A DNA stretch of 64,000 bases from Chitinibacter sp046530675 (GTDB lineage Bacteria; Pseudomonadota; Gammaproteobacteria; Burkholderiales; Chitinibacteraceae), in assembly GCF_046530675.1 (NCBI RefSeq), contig NZ_CP172558.1, forward strand, positions 2,852,001 through 2,916,000, read 5' to 3'. The notes below the pieces were generated by a model that did not search any database, was not told the origin of the DNA, and saw only the letters and a program-made list of their open reading frames with translations. Both the position numbers and the translations under genes were made by a program. Shown piece by piece: positions 42,317 through 51,426 of the stretch (its first letter is position 1; each line of letters starts with the position of its first letter).

Positions 42317-43366
42317 ATGAACCATCCTGCATTCGCCGGTCTGGATTTTATTGATGCCGCCGTGATTGCTATCGATCAGGATGGCTTGATTCGTTATGCC
42401 AATCCCAGCGCCCAAAGCCTGTTTAGCTCTCGCGTGGCATTAGGTCTGCATTTAGCCCATTGTTTTGGCACCGACAGCGCCATCGTGATGGCGGCACAAA
42501 CTGCCTTGCAACACAACACGTCAATCACCGAACATGAATTGATCGTGCAGGGCAACGAGGGCGAAATGTATATCACGCTCGATGCAACGCCAATCGAGTC
42601 GCCTGCCGCCGCGCTATTACTCGAAATTCGCCGGATTGATCAGCAACGCCGCATTGTCAACGAAGAGCGCTTGCAAGCCCAGCAGCAAGCTAATCGCGAG
42701 CTGATCCGCAATCTGGCGCATGAAATCAAAAACCCGCTTGGTGGTATCCGTGGGGCGGCGCAATTGCTCGCGCACGAATTACCCGATCCGCAGCTCAAGG
42801 AGTACACACAGGTTATCGTCGACGAGGCCTTGCGTTTGCAAAGTCTGCTTGATCGTCTGCTCACGCCACATCGCCTGCCGCAGCTCAAGGAACTGAATAT
42901 CCATGAAGTACTGGAACGAGTCCGCAGTCTGGTGCTGGCCGAAACGCCCAATGGCCTGGCAGTGCGGCGCGATTATGACACCAGCCTGCCCAATCTGATC
43001 GCAGATAAAGAGCAATTGATCCAGTCGGTGCTCAATATTGTTCGCAATGCGATTCAGGCGATGAGCGGGGTTGGTGAAGTGGCTTTACGCACCCGGATTG
43101 CGCGACAAGTCACACTGAATCGCCGTCGTTATCCCCTTGCACTCAAAGTTGAAATCATCGACAACGGCCCTGGCATCCCCGAGCACTTGAGTGAAACGCT
43201 ATTTTATCCACTGGTTTCCGGTCGCCCCGGAGGAACCGGGATTGGACTGCATCTGGCACATACCTATGTGGCACAACATCACGGAACAATCGAGTTTGAA
43301 AGCCGCCCCGGCCAAACGACTTTTACGATTTTACTGCCGCTTAATGCCTGGCAAAAACAGGACTAA
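42317..43366 (+). CDS. ntrB: Nitrogen regulation sensor histidine kinase NtrB
   Basis: 349 residues from ATG 42317 (GCGGAG upstream). PAS domain (about 10-110) with AVIAIDQDGLIRYANPSAQSLF, H-box RNLAHEIKNPLGGIRGAAQLL (His about 140), N box SVLNIVRNAIQAM, and G boxes DNGPGIP and GRPGGTGIGLHLAH. It is cytoplasmic, phosphorylates NtrC under nitrogen limitation and is switched to a phosphatase by PII. ntrC follows after 3 bp. Confidence 0.96.
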   Translation: MNHPAFAGLDFIDAAVIAIDQDGLIRYANPSAQSLFSSRVALGLHLAHCFGTDSAIVMAAQTALQHNTSITEHELIVQGNEGEMYITLDATPIESPAAALLLEIRRIDQQRRIVNEERLQAQQQANRELIRNLAHEIKNPLGGIRGAAQLLAHELPDPQLKEYTQVIVDEALRLQSLLDRLLTPHRLPQLKELNIHEVLERVRSLVLAETPNGLAVRRDYDTSLPNLIADKEQLIQSVLNIVRNAIQAMSGVGEVALRTRIARQVTLNRRRYPLALKVEIIDNGPGIPEHLSETLFYPLVSGRPGGTGIGLHLAHTYVAQHHGTIEFESRPGQTTFTILLPLNAWQKQD

Positions 43367-43369
43367 ACC

Positions 43370-44779
43370 ATGAGTATCGTCACTACGAACACAGTCTGGG
43401 TCATTGATGATGATCGTTCGATCCGCTGGGTATTTGAAAAAGCACTCAGCCGTGAACACATTGCACACGCCACCTTTTCGTCGGCGACGGATGCACTGGA
43501 TAGATTGCAGCAGGAACAACCACGTGTCATTGTCAGCGACATCCGTATGCCAGGCGAATCAGGTTTGGTACTCCTCGAAATGGTCAAACGTGACTGGCCA
43601 CAGATACCGGTCATTATCATGACAGCGCATTCGGATCTGGACAGTGCAGTTTCGGCATTTCAGGGCGGCGCTTTTGAATATCTGCCCAAGCCTTTTGATG
43701 TCGATCAGGCGATTGCACTGATCCAGCGCGCATTGCAGGAAAGCGAGCAATTGGCCGATCAAGCGGAACCTGCCGCCACCTTGCCAGAAATGCTCGGTCA
43801 GGCGCCAGCCATGCAAGATGTATTCCGGGCAATTGGTCGTTTATCGCAATCAGCAGCGACAGTGATGATTACCGGTGAATCGGGTAGCGGCAAGGAGCTG
43901 GTTGCCCGCGCCCTGCACCGCCATAGCCAGCGCGCCAGTAAGCCTTTTGTTGCGATCAATAGTGCCGCGATCCCAAAAGATTTGCTTGAATCCGAGCTGT
44001 TTGGTCATGAACGCGGCGCATTTACCGGTGCCGATGCGCGCCGGATCGGACGGTTTGAACAGGCCGAAGGCGGTACGCTGTTTCTGGATGAAATCGGCGA
44101 TATGCCGCTGGATTTGCAAACCCGCTTGCTACGCGTCTTGTCCGATGGTTTTTTCTACCGTGTTGGCGGCCATCAACCTATCAAGGCCAATGTCAGGGTC
44201 ATTGCTGCAACACATCAGAATCTGGAAGACCGCGTCAAGGCAGGGCAGTTTCGCGAAGATTTGTTTCACCGACTCAATGTCATTCGCTTACGATTACCTC
44301 CATTGCGTGAACGTAATCAGGATATCCCCTTGCTGGCACGGTATTTCCTGCAAAAGTCGGCACAAGAACTTGGCGTCGAACCCAAACGGCTGTCCGATGC
44401 CGGCATGGCTCAATTGAGCAGCTTTTCGTTTCCCGGCAATGTGCGTCAGCTCGAGAATATCTGCCACTGGATGACGGTCATGGCGCCGGGGCAAGTGATT
44501 GAAGTGGCCGATTTGCCACCTGAACTTCATTCTGGCGACAGCACTTCAAACCTGTTCCATTCCGACTGGCGTCAGGCGCTTAAGCAAGAATTTGGTTTGC
44601 GCTTAAATCGTGGAGAAACCCGAATACTCGATACCTTGCTACCTGATTTCGAGCGAGCAGCCATCGAAGCAGCACTAATACATACCGGGGGTAAACGCAT
44701 GGAGGCGGCAGAACTATTAGGCTGGGGTCGCAATACCCTTAGCAGAAAAATTCACGAATTGGGAATGGATGCAGAATAG
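43370..44779 (+). CDS. ntrC: Nitrogen regulation response regulator NtrC
   Basis: 469 residues. The receiver has VIDDDRSIRWVFEKAL and phospho-Asp in VIVSDIRMPGESG (about 55). The AAA+ domain has Walker A TGESGSGKE, the sigma-54 contact loop GAFTGA, and GGTLFLDEIGDMP. A C-terminal Fis-type helix-turn-helix is seen in GKRMEAAELLGWGRNTLSRKI. It activates sigma-54 promoters such as the glnA promoter at 28873. The stop codon runs directly into a heptanucleotide tandem repeat. Confidence 0.97.
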   Translation: MSIVTTNTVWVIDDDRSIRWVFEKALSREHIAHATFSSATDALDRLQQEQPRVIVSDIRMPGESGLVLLEMVKRDWPQIPVIIMTAHSDLDSAVSAFQGGAFEYLPKPFDVDQAIALIQRALQESEQLADQAEPAATLPEMLGQAPAMQDVFRAIGRLSQSAATVMITGESGSGKELVARALHRHSQRASKPFVAINSAAIPKDLLESELFGHERGAFTGADARRIGRFEQAEGGTLFLDEIGDMPLDLQTRLLRVLSDGFFYRVGGHQPIKANVRVIAATHQNLEDRVKAGQFREDLFHRLNVIRLRLPPLRERNQDIPLLARYFLQKSAQELGVEPKRLSDAGMAQLSSFSFPGNVRQLENICHWMTVMAPGQVIEVADLPPELHSGDSTSNLFHSDWRQALKQEFGLRLNRGETRILDTLLPDFERAAIEAALIHTGGKRMEAAELLGWGRNTLSRKIHELGMDAE

Positions 44780-44825
44780 GCGTGAGGCGTGAGGCGTGAG
44801 GCGTGAGGCGTGAGGCGTGAGGCGT
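44779..44825. repeat. Heptanucleotide tandem repeat (GGCGTGA)6+
   Basis: Six perfect copies of GGCGTGA plus GGCGT, starting at the last base of the ntrC stop codon. The tract lies between convergent ntrC and the STAS gene. Perfect copies suggest recent slippage, so its length may vary among strains. Confidence 0.95.
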
Positions 44826-44869
44826 TTAAATGTTACGCTCCCGCCTCCGTCTCTCCATCTAATAAACAA

Positions 44870-45169
44870 TTAACGGATTTCGAAAATTTTTCCGAAATTG
44901 GCAATATCCAGCACTGATTTCACAGTGCCCCTGCAATTGACCAGCGTGACCTTACGGCCGCTGGCTCGCTCATTAAACAGCAGCAACATACCCAGAGCCG
45001 CCGAATCCATATAATCAACGGCATCAAAATCGATTTCGATTTCGACCAAACCCGGATGCTCCAGCATCGCCATCGAGGCCTGCTTGAATTCACGGTGCGA
45101 TTCAAAAGTGAATGTGCCCGACAATTTAATCCGGCCACGCCCCTGATCAAAACTGCTTTCTGTTTGCAT
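44870..45169 (-). CDS. STAS domain protein (anti-sigma factor antagonist type)
   Basis: 99 residues from the ATG at 45169 (MQTESSFDQGRGRIKLSG). A single STAS fold with IEIDFDAVDYMDSAALGMLLLFNE, where the serines of DSAAL are the usual phosphoacceptor region. It is probably a partner-switching regulator in the SpoIIAA manner. No anti-sigma kinase or Rsb phosphatase is adjacent; the PP2C gene at 25.5 kb is distant and its relation is unknown. Confidence 0.85.
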   Translation of the reverse strand: MQTESSFDQGRGRIKLSGTFTFESHREFKQASMAMLEHPGLVEIEIDFDAVDYMDSAALGMLLLFNERASGRKVTLVNCRGTVKSVLDIANFGKIFEIR

Positions 45170-45276
45170 GCAAAATACCCCGACAGCCAAATGATTTCTG
45201 TTCAAAGTCTAATCAGGGCATGATGCAAGCGCAAACCCTATCTGGGTTTGTCCAATCGCGTACAACAAAGACCCGA

Positions 45277-46053
45277 TTATTTCTCTACAAACGCACGCTC
45301 AATGACATAATCACCCGGTGTGCCAATCCGCGGCGAAACCTGAAAACCACGGGCATCGAGCATTTTGCAAGTGTCTTCCAGCATCGCCGGACTACCACAC
45401 AACATGGCGCGGTCAGTTTCCGGGTTCAGCGGTGGCAAACCAATATCGTCGGTCAGTTTACCTGACTCGAACAAATCAGTCAGACGCCCCATATTGCGGA
45501 ACGGCTCGCGCGTCACTGTTGGATAATAGATCAATTTTTCTTTGACCATATCGCCAAAATATTCATTATTTGGCAATTCATGCTGGATGTAGTCAGCGTA
45601 TGCCAGCTCGCTCACGGTGCGAACGCCATGCACCAGAATGATTTTGTCAAATCGCTCGTACGCTTCCGGGTCTTTAATCAGGCTCATAAACGGAGCCAGT
45701 CCCGTGCCGGTACTCAGGTAGTACAAATGCTTACCCGGTTTCAAATCCGACAATACCAGCGTGCCGGTCGGTTTGCGACTCACCAGCAATTTATCGCCTT
45801 CTTTCAAATGCTGCAGACGCGATGTGAGCGGGCCATTCGGCACTTTAATACTGAAAAACTCGAGGTTTTCTTCGTAATTGGCGCTGGCAATCGAGTAAGC
45901 GCGCACCAGCGGCTTCTCGTCCACTTCCAGACCAATCATCACAAACTGACCATTTTCAAAACGCAATGATTCATCACGCGTGGTCGTAAAACTGAACAGA
46001 GAATCGTTCCAGTGACGAACACTCAGAACGGTTTCATGGGCAAACTTGGACAT
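45277..46053 (-). CDS. fpr: Ferredoxin/flavodoxin-NADP+ reductase
   Basis: 258 residues, the length of bacterial subclass I/II FPRs. FAD-binding RAYSIASANYEENLEFFSIKVPNGPLTSRL, NADP site YYLSTGTGLAPFMSLI, and a C-terminal VERAFVEK-type tail (VIERAFVEK). It exchanges electrons between NADPH and ferredoxin or flavodoxin. It lies 18 bp downstream of etfA on the same strand, so it is probably co-transcribed with etfBA, a less usual pairing. Confidence 0.95.
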   Translation of the reverse strand: MSKFAHETVLSVRHWNDSLFSFTTTRDESLRFENGQFVMIGLEVDEKPLVRAYSIASANYEENLEFFSIKVPNGPLTSRLQHLKEGDKLLVSRKPTGTLVLSDLKPGKHLYYLSTGTGLAPFMSLIKDPEAYERFDKIILVHGVRTVSELAYADYIQHELPNNEYFGDMVKEKLIYYPTVTREPFRNMGRLTDLFESGKLTDDIGLPPLNPETDRAMLCGSPAMLEDTCKMLDARGFQVSPRIGTPGDYVIERAFVEK

Positions 46054-46071
46054 TTCTTAACCTTTGACGAT

Positions 46072-47010
46072 TTATTGTTTTAAGGCGGCAGTGAGTTCTG
46101 GCACCACGGTAAACAAATCAGCAACCAGACCGTAATCGGCCACCTGGAAAATCGGCGCTTCAGCATCGATATTGACCGCGACAATCACTTTGGCATCCTT
46201 AATCCCGCCGACGTGCTGTGCTGCGCCCGAGACACCAAAAGCGATATACAGTTCAGGCGCGATCACTGTACCAGTCTGGCCGACCTGGCTATCATTGGGA
46301 GCCATGCCACTGTCGACTGCCGCACGCGTTGCACCAATGGCAGCACCAAGCTGCTCGGCCAGCGGCGATAATGTCGACAGAAACGCCTCTTTACTGCCCA
46401 GCGAGCGACCACCGGAAATCACCACTTTGGCCGTTGCCAATTCAGGTCGATCCGAAACGGCGAGTTCACGACTGATAAATTGTGTTTTGCCTGCATCACC
46501 CGTCGCCGTGAGCATTTCAATCAGCGCCGTACCGCCATTTTCTGCCGCAGCCTCAAACACCGTCGGACGCACTGTCATTGCCAGCAGACCGTCCGGAGCG
46601 CTCACCGTTGCATTCAAATTACCGGCATACATCGGACGGACAAAAGTGCGCGCGGCGATGATTTGCGTCACTTCCGACACCATCACGATATTGAGCAAAG
46701 CCGCTACGCGGGGCAGCAGGTTTTTACCAAAACTGGTCGCCGCTGCAACAATGGTGCTGTAATTGGGGGCCAACTGTTTCAATAATGGCGTCAGATTTTC
46801 AGCAATGCCTTGGGCATATTCTGGCGCATCTGCCAGCAGTATCTTGCTCAAGCCTTTGATAGACTTAGCTTTGCTGGCAATACCCTCAAGATTACTTCCG
46901 GCAAGTAAAAGATGAACTTCTTCACCGAACTGGCCGGCCGCGGTAATCGCAGAACGCGTTGCGGCTTTGACTCCCTGCGCATCAATTTCAGCAATGACAA
47001 GAATACTCAT
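46072..47010 (-). CDS. etfA: Electron transfer flavoprotein, alpha subunit
   Basis: 312 residues, standard. The C-terminal FAD domain contains VVISGGRSLGSKEAF, GATRAAVDSGMAPNDSQVGQTG, and LYIAFGVSGAAQHVGGIKDAKVIVAVN. It carries electrons from acyl-CoA and related dehydrogenases to ETF-QO, which is encoded divergently next door. The start overlaps etfB by four bases. Confidence 0.97.
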   Translation of the reverse strand: MSILVIAEIDAQGVKAATRSAITAAGQFGEEVHLLLAGSNLEGIASKAKSIKGLSKILLADAPEYAQGIAENLTPLLKQLAPNYSTIVAAATSFGKNLLPRVAALLNIVMVSEVTQIIAARTFVRPMYAGNLNATVSAPDGLLAMTVRPTVFEAAAENGGTALIEMLTATGDAGKTQFISRELAVSDRPELATAKVVISGGRSLGSKEAFLSTLSPLAEQLGAAIGATRAAVDSGMAPNDSQVGQTGTVIAPELYIAFGVSGAAQHVGGIKDAKVIVAVNIDAEAPIFQVADYGLVADLFTVVPELTAALKQ

Positions 47011-47756
47011 GGCAACACCTTCTCTGCGCGCAAGGCGGCAACTAGTTCAGACACATTATTCAGGATACGGCCCGCTTTACGTGCAGGCGGTTCACTCACG
47101 CCCAGCAGCGTCAGCTCCGGCGCGGCAGTTTCGCCCAGTTCAGCCAGTGCAATGTTTTCCAGTGGTTTTTTCTTGGCCATCATCAACGCTGGCAATTTGA
47201 TAAACCGAGGCTCGTTCAGGCGTAAATCGGCACTGATGACCGCAGGCAACGACAGACTGAGTGTTTCCTGACCGCCATCAATCTCGCGCACGACCGTCGC
47301 TTTACCATCGGCAATCTGGATATCTGACGCAAAAGTCGCTTGTGGCCAATCGAGCAAAGCCGCCAGCATTTGGGCGACTTCAGCCGCGTCGTCATCGATG
47401 GCCTGTTTGCCGAGCAATACCAGCTGCGGAGCCTCACGTTCGATGAGTGCTTTGAGCGCTTTGGCGGTTTGCAAGGACTGGACAGCAGCATCGCTCTCGA
47501 TCAGCAAGGCGCGACTCGCCCCCATGGCCAGCGCATGGCGCAAGATATCCTGATTTGCAGCAGAGCCAATTGCCACCGCGAGCACTTCGCTGGCAATGCC
47601 CGCTTCTTTAAGCCGCACTGCAGCTTCAAGGGCATTTTCATCGAATGGGTTAATACTCATTTTCACGCCGGCCGTTTCAACCTCTTTGCCATCAGCCGTC
47701 GGGCGAACGGTGACCTGATAATCCACCACGCGCTTGATATTGACCAAAATTTTCAT
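47007..47756 (-). CDS. etfB: Electron transfer flavoprotein, beta subunit
   Basis: 249 residues from the ATG at 47756 (MKILVNIKRVVDYQVTVR). It has SINPFDENALEAAVRLKE, LLGKQAIDDDAAEVAQMLAALLDWPQATFAS and the AMP-site region. It binds AMP and pairs with EtfA. It is the first gene of etfBA-fpr, with its promoter in the 140 bp shared with ETF-QO. Confidence 0.97.
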   Translation of the reverse strand: MKILVNIKRVVDYQVTVRPTADGKEVETAGVKMSINPFDENALEAAVRLKEAGIASEVLAVAIGSAANQDILRHALAMGASRALLIESDAAVQSLQTAKALKALIEREAPQLVLLGKQAIDDDAAEVAQMLAALLDWPQATFASDIQIADGKATVVREIDGGQETLSLSLPAVISADLRLNEPRFIKLPALMMAKKKPLENIALAELGETAAPELTLLGVSEPPARKAGRILNNVSELVAALRAEKVLP

Positions 47757-47896
47757 AATTGGAGCCCACACTTGTAAAACAGAGTTAAATAGTCTAGCTG
47801 CACCTTTTGCGGCTCATTGTAAACAAAGGTAGAATATAAGTAAATCAACATTGTTTTGAAGATATTTATCAATTTTATAGATATAGGAAGCACATC

Positions 47897-49543
47897 ATGA
47901 GCGAATTTGATCGCGAACAAATGGAATACGATGTCGTCATCGTCGGGGCAGGTCCTTCCGGTCTGTCAGCTGCGATCAAACTCAAACAGCTCAAGCCGGA
48001 ACTGAGTGTCTGTATTCTGGAAAAAGGTGCTCAGGTCGGTGCTCACATCATGTCGGGCGCAGTGATCGATCCGGTCGCGCTCAATCAACTGCTTCCCGAC
48101 TGGTTGACGCAAAACCCCAAACTGGCGACACCGGTCAGCGAAGACCAATTCCTCGTTCTGGACGAAGATAATGCTTACCCTGTTCCGCATGCACTGCTCC
48201 CGCCACCGCTTCGCAATACCGGCTGCTACATTGTGCGGCTTGGTGAAGTCTGTGCCTTTTTAGCCGAACAGGCGGAAAATCTGGGCGTCGAAATTTATCC
48301 CGGTTTTGCTGCCGCCGAAGTGCTGTACAACGACAATGGTTCTGTACGTGGCATCGCCAGCGGCGATATGGGGATCGCCAAAGATGGCCGCCATAAAGCC
48401 GATTACACGCGCGGCATTGAAATCGTCGCCAAATACACGCTCATCGGCGAAGGTGCTCGCGGTTCACTGACGGGCGATCTGGAAGCACGCTTCGGCCTGC
48501 GCAACGAGAGCGATCCACAACACTACGGCCTTGGTATCAAGGAGGTTTGGCAAGTCAAACCGGAGCAACATCAACTGGGTCGTGTACAGCATGCGCTAGG
48601 CTGGCCGCTCGATAGCGATGCACAGGGCGGCGCGTTCATTTACCACTTGCCAAACAATCTGGTTGCAGTCGGTTATGTGGTGCACCTGAATTATCGCAAT
48701 CCGAGCATGTCACCATTTGACGAGCTGCAGCGCTTTAAAACCCATCCGGCCATTCGCGGCCTATTTGCTGGTGGCAAACGGATTGCCTATGGTGCTCGCG
48801 CCATTGCCGAAGGCGGCTTGCAATCGTTGCCGAAGCTGACTTTCCCCGGCGGCGTTTTGATGGGTTGTGCGGCAGGCTTTCTGAACTTTCCTCGCATCAA
48901 AGGCGTACACAACGCCATGCTCTCCGGCATTGCGGCGGCGCAATGCGTTGCTAATGCGATTACACAGGGACGAGCCAATGACGAATTACTGGATTACCCA
49001 ACGCAGCTGGAAAATGTACAAGTTTTGCCCGAGCTGCGTCAGGTGCGCAATATCAAACCCGCACTGAGTAAATTGGGCACCATCGCCGGTACGCTGTATG
49101 CGGGATTTGAGCTTTGGCTGAGCCGCTTTGGCGTGACGCTGCCGTGGACGCTGCGCAGTCGAACCCCTGATCATGCAACATTAAAATCAACCCGCCAATG
49201 CACGCCCATCCAGTACCCCAAACCCGATGGCATTCTGACTTTCAGTAAACTCGATTCGCTGATGCTCGCCAATGTCTCGCACGAACACGACCAACCTTGC
49301 CATTTGCAATTGCTCGATGAAAGCAAAGCGCTGACGGTCAATTACGCTGAATATGACAGCCCGGAAACCCGCTACTGCCCGGCTGGCGTTTATGAAGTCC
49401 TTTCGCAGCGAGAAGATGTGCAATTTCAGATTAATGCGCAAAATTGCCTGCACTGCAAAACCTGCGATATTAAAGATCCAACCCAGAATATTCATTGGGC
49501 CACCCCTGAAGGCGGCGGCGGACCAATGTATACCGGGCTGTAG
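47897..49543 (+). CDS. Electron transfer flavoprotein-ubiquinone oxidoreductase
   Basis: 548 residues. FAD motif VVIVGAGPSGLSAAIKLKQ (about 14-32), a membrane-associated ubiquinone-binding middle, and a C-terminal 4Fe-4S ferredoxin motif with CPAGVYE and CLHCKTCDIKDPTQNI. It passes electrons from reduced ETF to the quinone pool. It is divergent from etfB, with AGGAAG upstream of the ATG. The stop codon TAG forms the first three bases of a 49-bp element. Confidence 0.96.
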   Translation: MSEFDREQMEYDVVIVGAGPSGLSAAIKLKQLKPELSVCILEKGAQVGAHIMSGAVIDPVALNQLLPDWLTQNPKLATPVSEDQFLVLDEDNAYPVPHALLPPPLRNTGCYIVRLGEVCAFLAEQAENLGVEIYPGFAAAEVLYNDNGSVRGIASGDMGIAKDGRHKADYTRGIEIVAKYTLIGEGARGSLTGDLEARFGLRNESDPQHYGLGIKEVWQVKPEQHQLGRVQHALGWPLDSDAQGGAFIYHLPNNLVAVGYVVHLNYRNPSMSPFDELQRFKTHPAIRGLFAGGKRIAYGARAIAEGGLQSLPKLTFPGGVLMGCAAGFLNFPRIKGVHNAMLSGIAAAQCVANAITQGRANDELLDYPTQLENVQVLPELRQVRNIKPALSKLGTIAGTLYAGFELWLSRFGVTLPWTLRSRTPDHATLKSTRQCTPIQYPKPDGILTFSKLDSLMLANVSHEHDQPCHLQLLDESKALTVNYAEYDSPETRYCPAGVYEVLSQREDVQFQINAQNCLHCKTCDIKDPTQNIHWATPEGGGGPMYTGL

Positions 49544-49589
49544 TATTGGGCTATAAAGCATGGTGGGCATTCCAATCAGGCAAATACCC
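49541..49589. repeat. 49-bp element starting at the ETF-QO stop codon
   Basis: TAGTATTGG at the left (consensus GGGTATTGC) and GGCAAATACCC at the right, 49 bp. The left-end GGG is changed to TAG, which is also the ETF-QO stop codon. A degenerate but length-perfect copy. Confidence 0.55.
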
Positions 49590-49754
49590 CACCATTTACC
49601 CCACACCACTTATACCTGCACAATTTAATATTGAGGCAAATCAGTAAGTGCGATAAGTTTTGACACATGACGATGGCAAAATCCAAAAAAATCAGGAACT
49701 ACCTTATACTTGGCAACAACCATACTTAGTACGCAGCACTTATCAGGAGTCTCC

Positions 49755-50273
49755 ATGAAAATACATGACCGTAAACTGACAATACTCACGGCTTTTATAG
49801 CCAGTATTCTGTCAACTCAGGCTTGGGCTATGCCGCCCGGAATGGAAGAGAAAATCGCCGATGTGATGGTCTGGGTCGTCATTTTGGTCATTCCGCTGGC
49901 AGCTATCTATTTATTCTGGAAAGTCCACGTACTACCCGAAGTGATTGCCGAAAAAAAACATCATCCACAAAAACATGGCATCCAGGTTCTTTGCCTGCTG
50001 TCACTAGTCTTTGGCGGCCTACTCTGGCCGATTGCCTGGCTATGGGCCTACACCAAGCCCGTGGGCTACAAAATGGCTTATGGCACCGATAAACATGACG
50101 ATTATTTTCTAAAACCGGATGGAGAACATGCGGACAAACCGCTTGATCTCGCCATCGTCGACGATGAAATCATGCTGCTTAAAGAAAAACTCGACAGCCT
50201 GAATCAGCATCGCGAAATCATTGCCAGCAAACTGGATACTCATAAATCCAGTAAGGAGAACAACAATGCTTGA
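49755..50273 (+). CDS. DUF3302 inner membrane protein (YibI/YiaW-like)
   Basis: 172 residues from ATG 49755, preceded by CAGGAG. An N-terminal hydrophobic segment (signal-like), then two membrane helices (VMVWVVILVIPLAAIYLFW and VLCLLSLVFGGLLWPIAWLW) and the motif FWKVHVLPEVIAEKKHHPQ typical of DUF3302. The tail is a short coiled coil. It overlaps the HlyD gene by eight bases. In E. coli the relatives YibI and YiaW pair with HlyD proteins YibH and YiaV, as here. The function is unknown. Confidence 0.85.
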   Translation: MKIHDRKLTILTAFIASILSTQAWAMPPGMEEKIADVMVWVVILVIPLAAIYLFWKVHVLPEVIAEKKHHPQKHGIQVLCLLSLVFGGLLWPIAWLWAYTKPVGYKMAYGTDKHDDYFLKPDGEHADKPLDLAIVDDEIMLLKEKLDSLNQHREIIASKLDTHKSSKENNNA

Positions 50274-51417
50274 AATCATTATTGGTGGCTATTGCGCGCT
50301 GATCTGGCTGGTTTTTATCAAGCTCAAACTGTTTCCATGGAACATCAAAACCCAGGTTGGTGCAGCAACTGGCGCGATTGTTTTGGCTGCGTCGATTATT
50401 TTCACGATCAACGTCGTGACACCGTCGTCTAGCGATGTGCGTGTCATTAATTATGTCGCCGAAATCGTTCCACGCGTTCCAGGCACCGTGACTCGCGTTG
50501 CCGTCGAAGGCAATACGATGATCAAAAAAGGTGATGTATTGCTCGAGATCGACAACACACCTTATCGTCTTAAAGTTAAAGAATTCGAAGCCAAGCTCGC
50601 TGATGCCACTGCATCGGCCAAAACGCTGTGGCAAGACCTCGAGAGCGCTAAAAGTGCAACCAGCGCAGCGCAAGCCAATCTGGATCTGATGCAAAAACGC
50701 TTGGCCGAATCAAGCGAATTGGCCAAAATCGGTGCAGGCAATCAATACGACGTCGAGCATTTCTCCACCGAAGTCAAAAAAGCCCAATCTGCCGTAGCCA
50801 GCGCAAAAACAGCCGAAACAAAAGTACAAACCAAACTCGAAGGCGTCGTCGGTCCTGATATCGCCAGCGTTGCCCAAATCAAGGCTCAGCTTGATGCTGC
50901 GCGTTACGATCTGGAGTCAACCATCATCCGGGCGCCTGCCGATGGTTATGCGGTGAATGTCGCGGTTCGCCCAGGCAATTATCTGGTGTCAATGCCATTC
51001 AGACCGGCGCTGAGCTTTGTTGAACATGAGCAGCGTATTTTGGCTTTCTTCGAGCAGAACGAGTTGCGCTATGTAAAACCGGGCGACAAAGCTGAAATCG
51101 CACTAAAAACCCTGCCTGGCGAGCTGGTTTATGCCAAAGTCGATTCCATCGTCTGGGCAACCAGCCAAGGCCAGATCATGCAGTCGGGCGCGATTCCTAC
51201 CGGTCCGTCCGAAATGGTACATGCCCCATTGGCGCAGAAATATGCAGTGAAACTGACCCCAATCAATAATGAAGAAAAACCACTGCCGTTTATCCCAATG
51301 GGTGCACGCGGTGGCGGCGCAATTTATACCGAAAAGCTAGCGCCACTTCATTTGCTGCGTATGGTGATGATTCGCGCCCAAGCTGTCCTCAACTACCTCG
51401 TGCTGAAATTACACTAA
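50266..51417 (+). CDS. HlyD family membrane fusion protein (YibH/YiaV-like)
   Basis: 383 residues from ATG 50266 with AAGGAG upstream. N-terminal membrane region (two hydrophobic stretches, about 1-50), lipoyl half-motif VPRVPGTVTRVAVEGNTMIKKGDVLLEID, a long coiled-coil hairpin (about 105-215), second lipoyl half YDLESTIIRAPADGYAVNVAVRPGNYL, and a beta-barrel domain. It should bridge an inner-membrane partner to an outer-membrane channel. It lies 9 bp before the NodT gene. Confidence 0.9.
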   Translation: MLEIIIGGYCALIWLVFIKLKLFPWNIKTQVGAATGAIVLAASIIFTINVVTPSSSDVRVINYVAEIVPRVPGTVTRVAVEGNTMIKKGDVLLEIDNTPYRLKVKEFEAKLADATASAKTLWQDLESAKSATSAAQANLDLMQKRLAESSELAKIGAGNQYDVEHFSTEVKKAQSAVASAKTAETKVQTKLEGVVGPDIASVAQIKAQLDAARYDLESTIIRAPADGYAVNVAVRPGNYLVSMPFRPALSFVEHEQRILAFFEQNELRYVKPGDKAEIALKTLPGELVYAKVDSIVWATSQGQIMQSGAIPTGPSEMVHAPLAQKYAVKLTPINNEEKPLPFIPMGARGGGAIYTEKLAPLHLLRMVMIRAQAVLNYLVLKLH

Positions 51418-51426
51418 GGAGGGCGA

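Noticed and set aside
44779..44825. Heptanucleotide tract as a phase-variation switch
   Set aside because: It lies outside any reading frame and is not placed between promoter elements of a gene I can identify.
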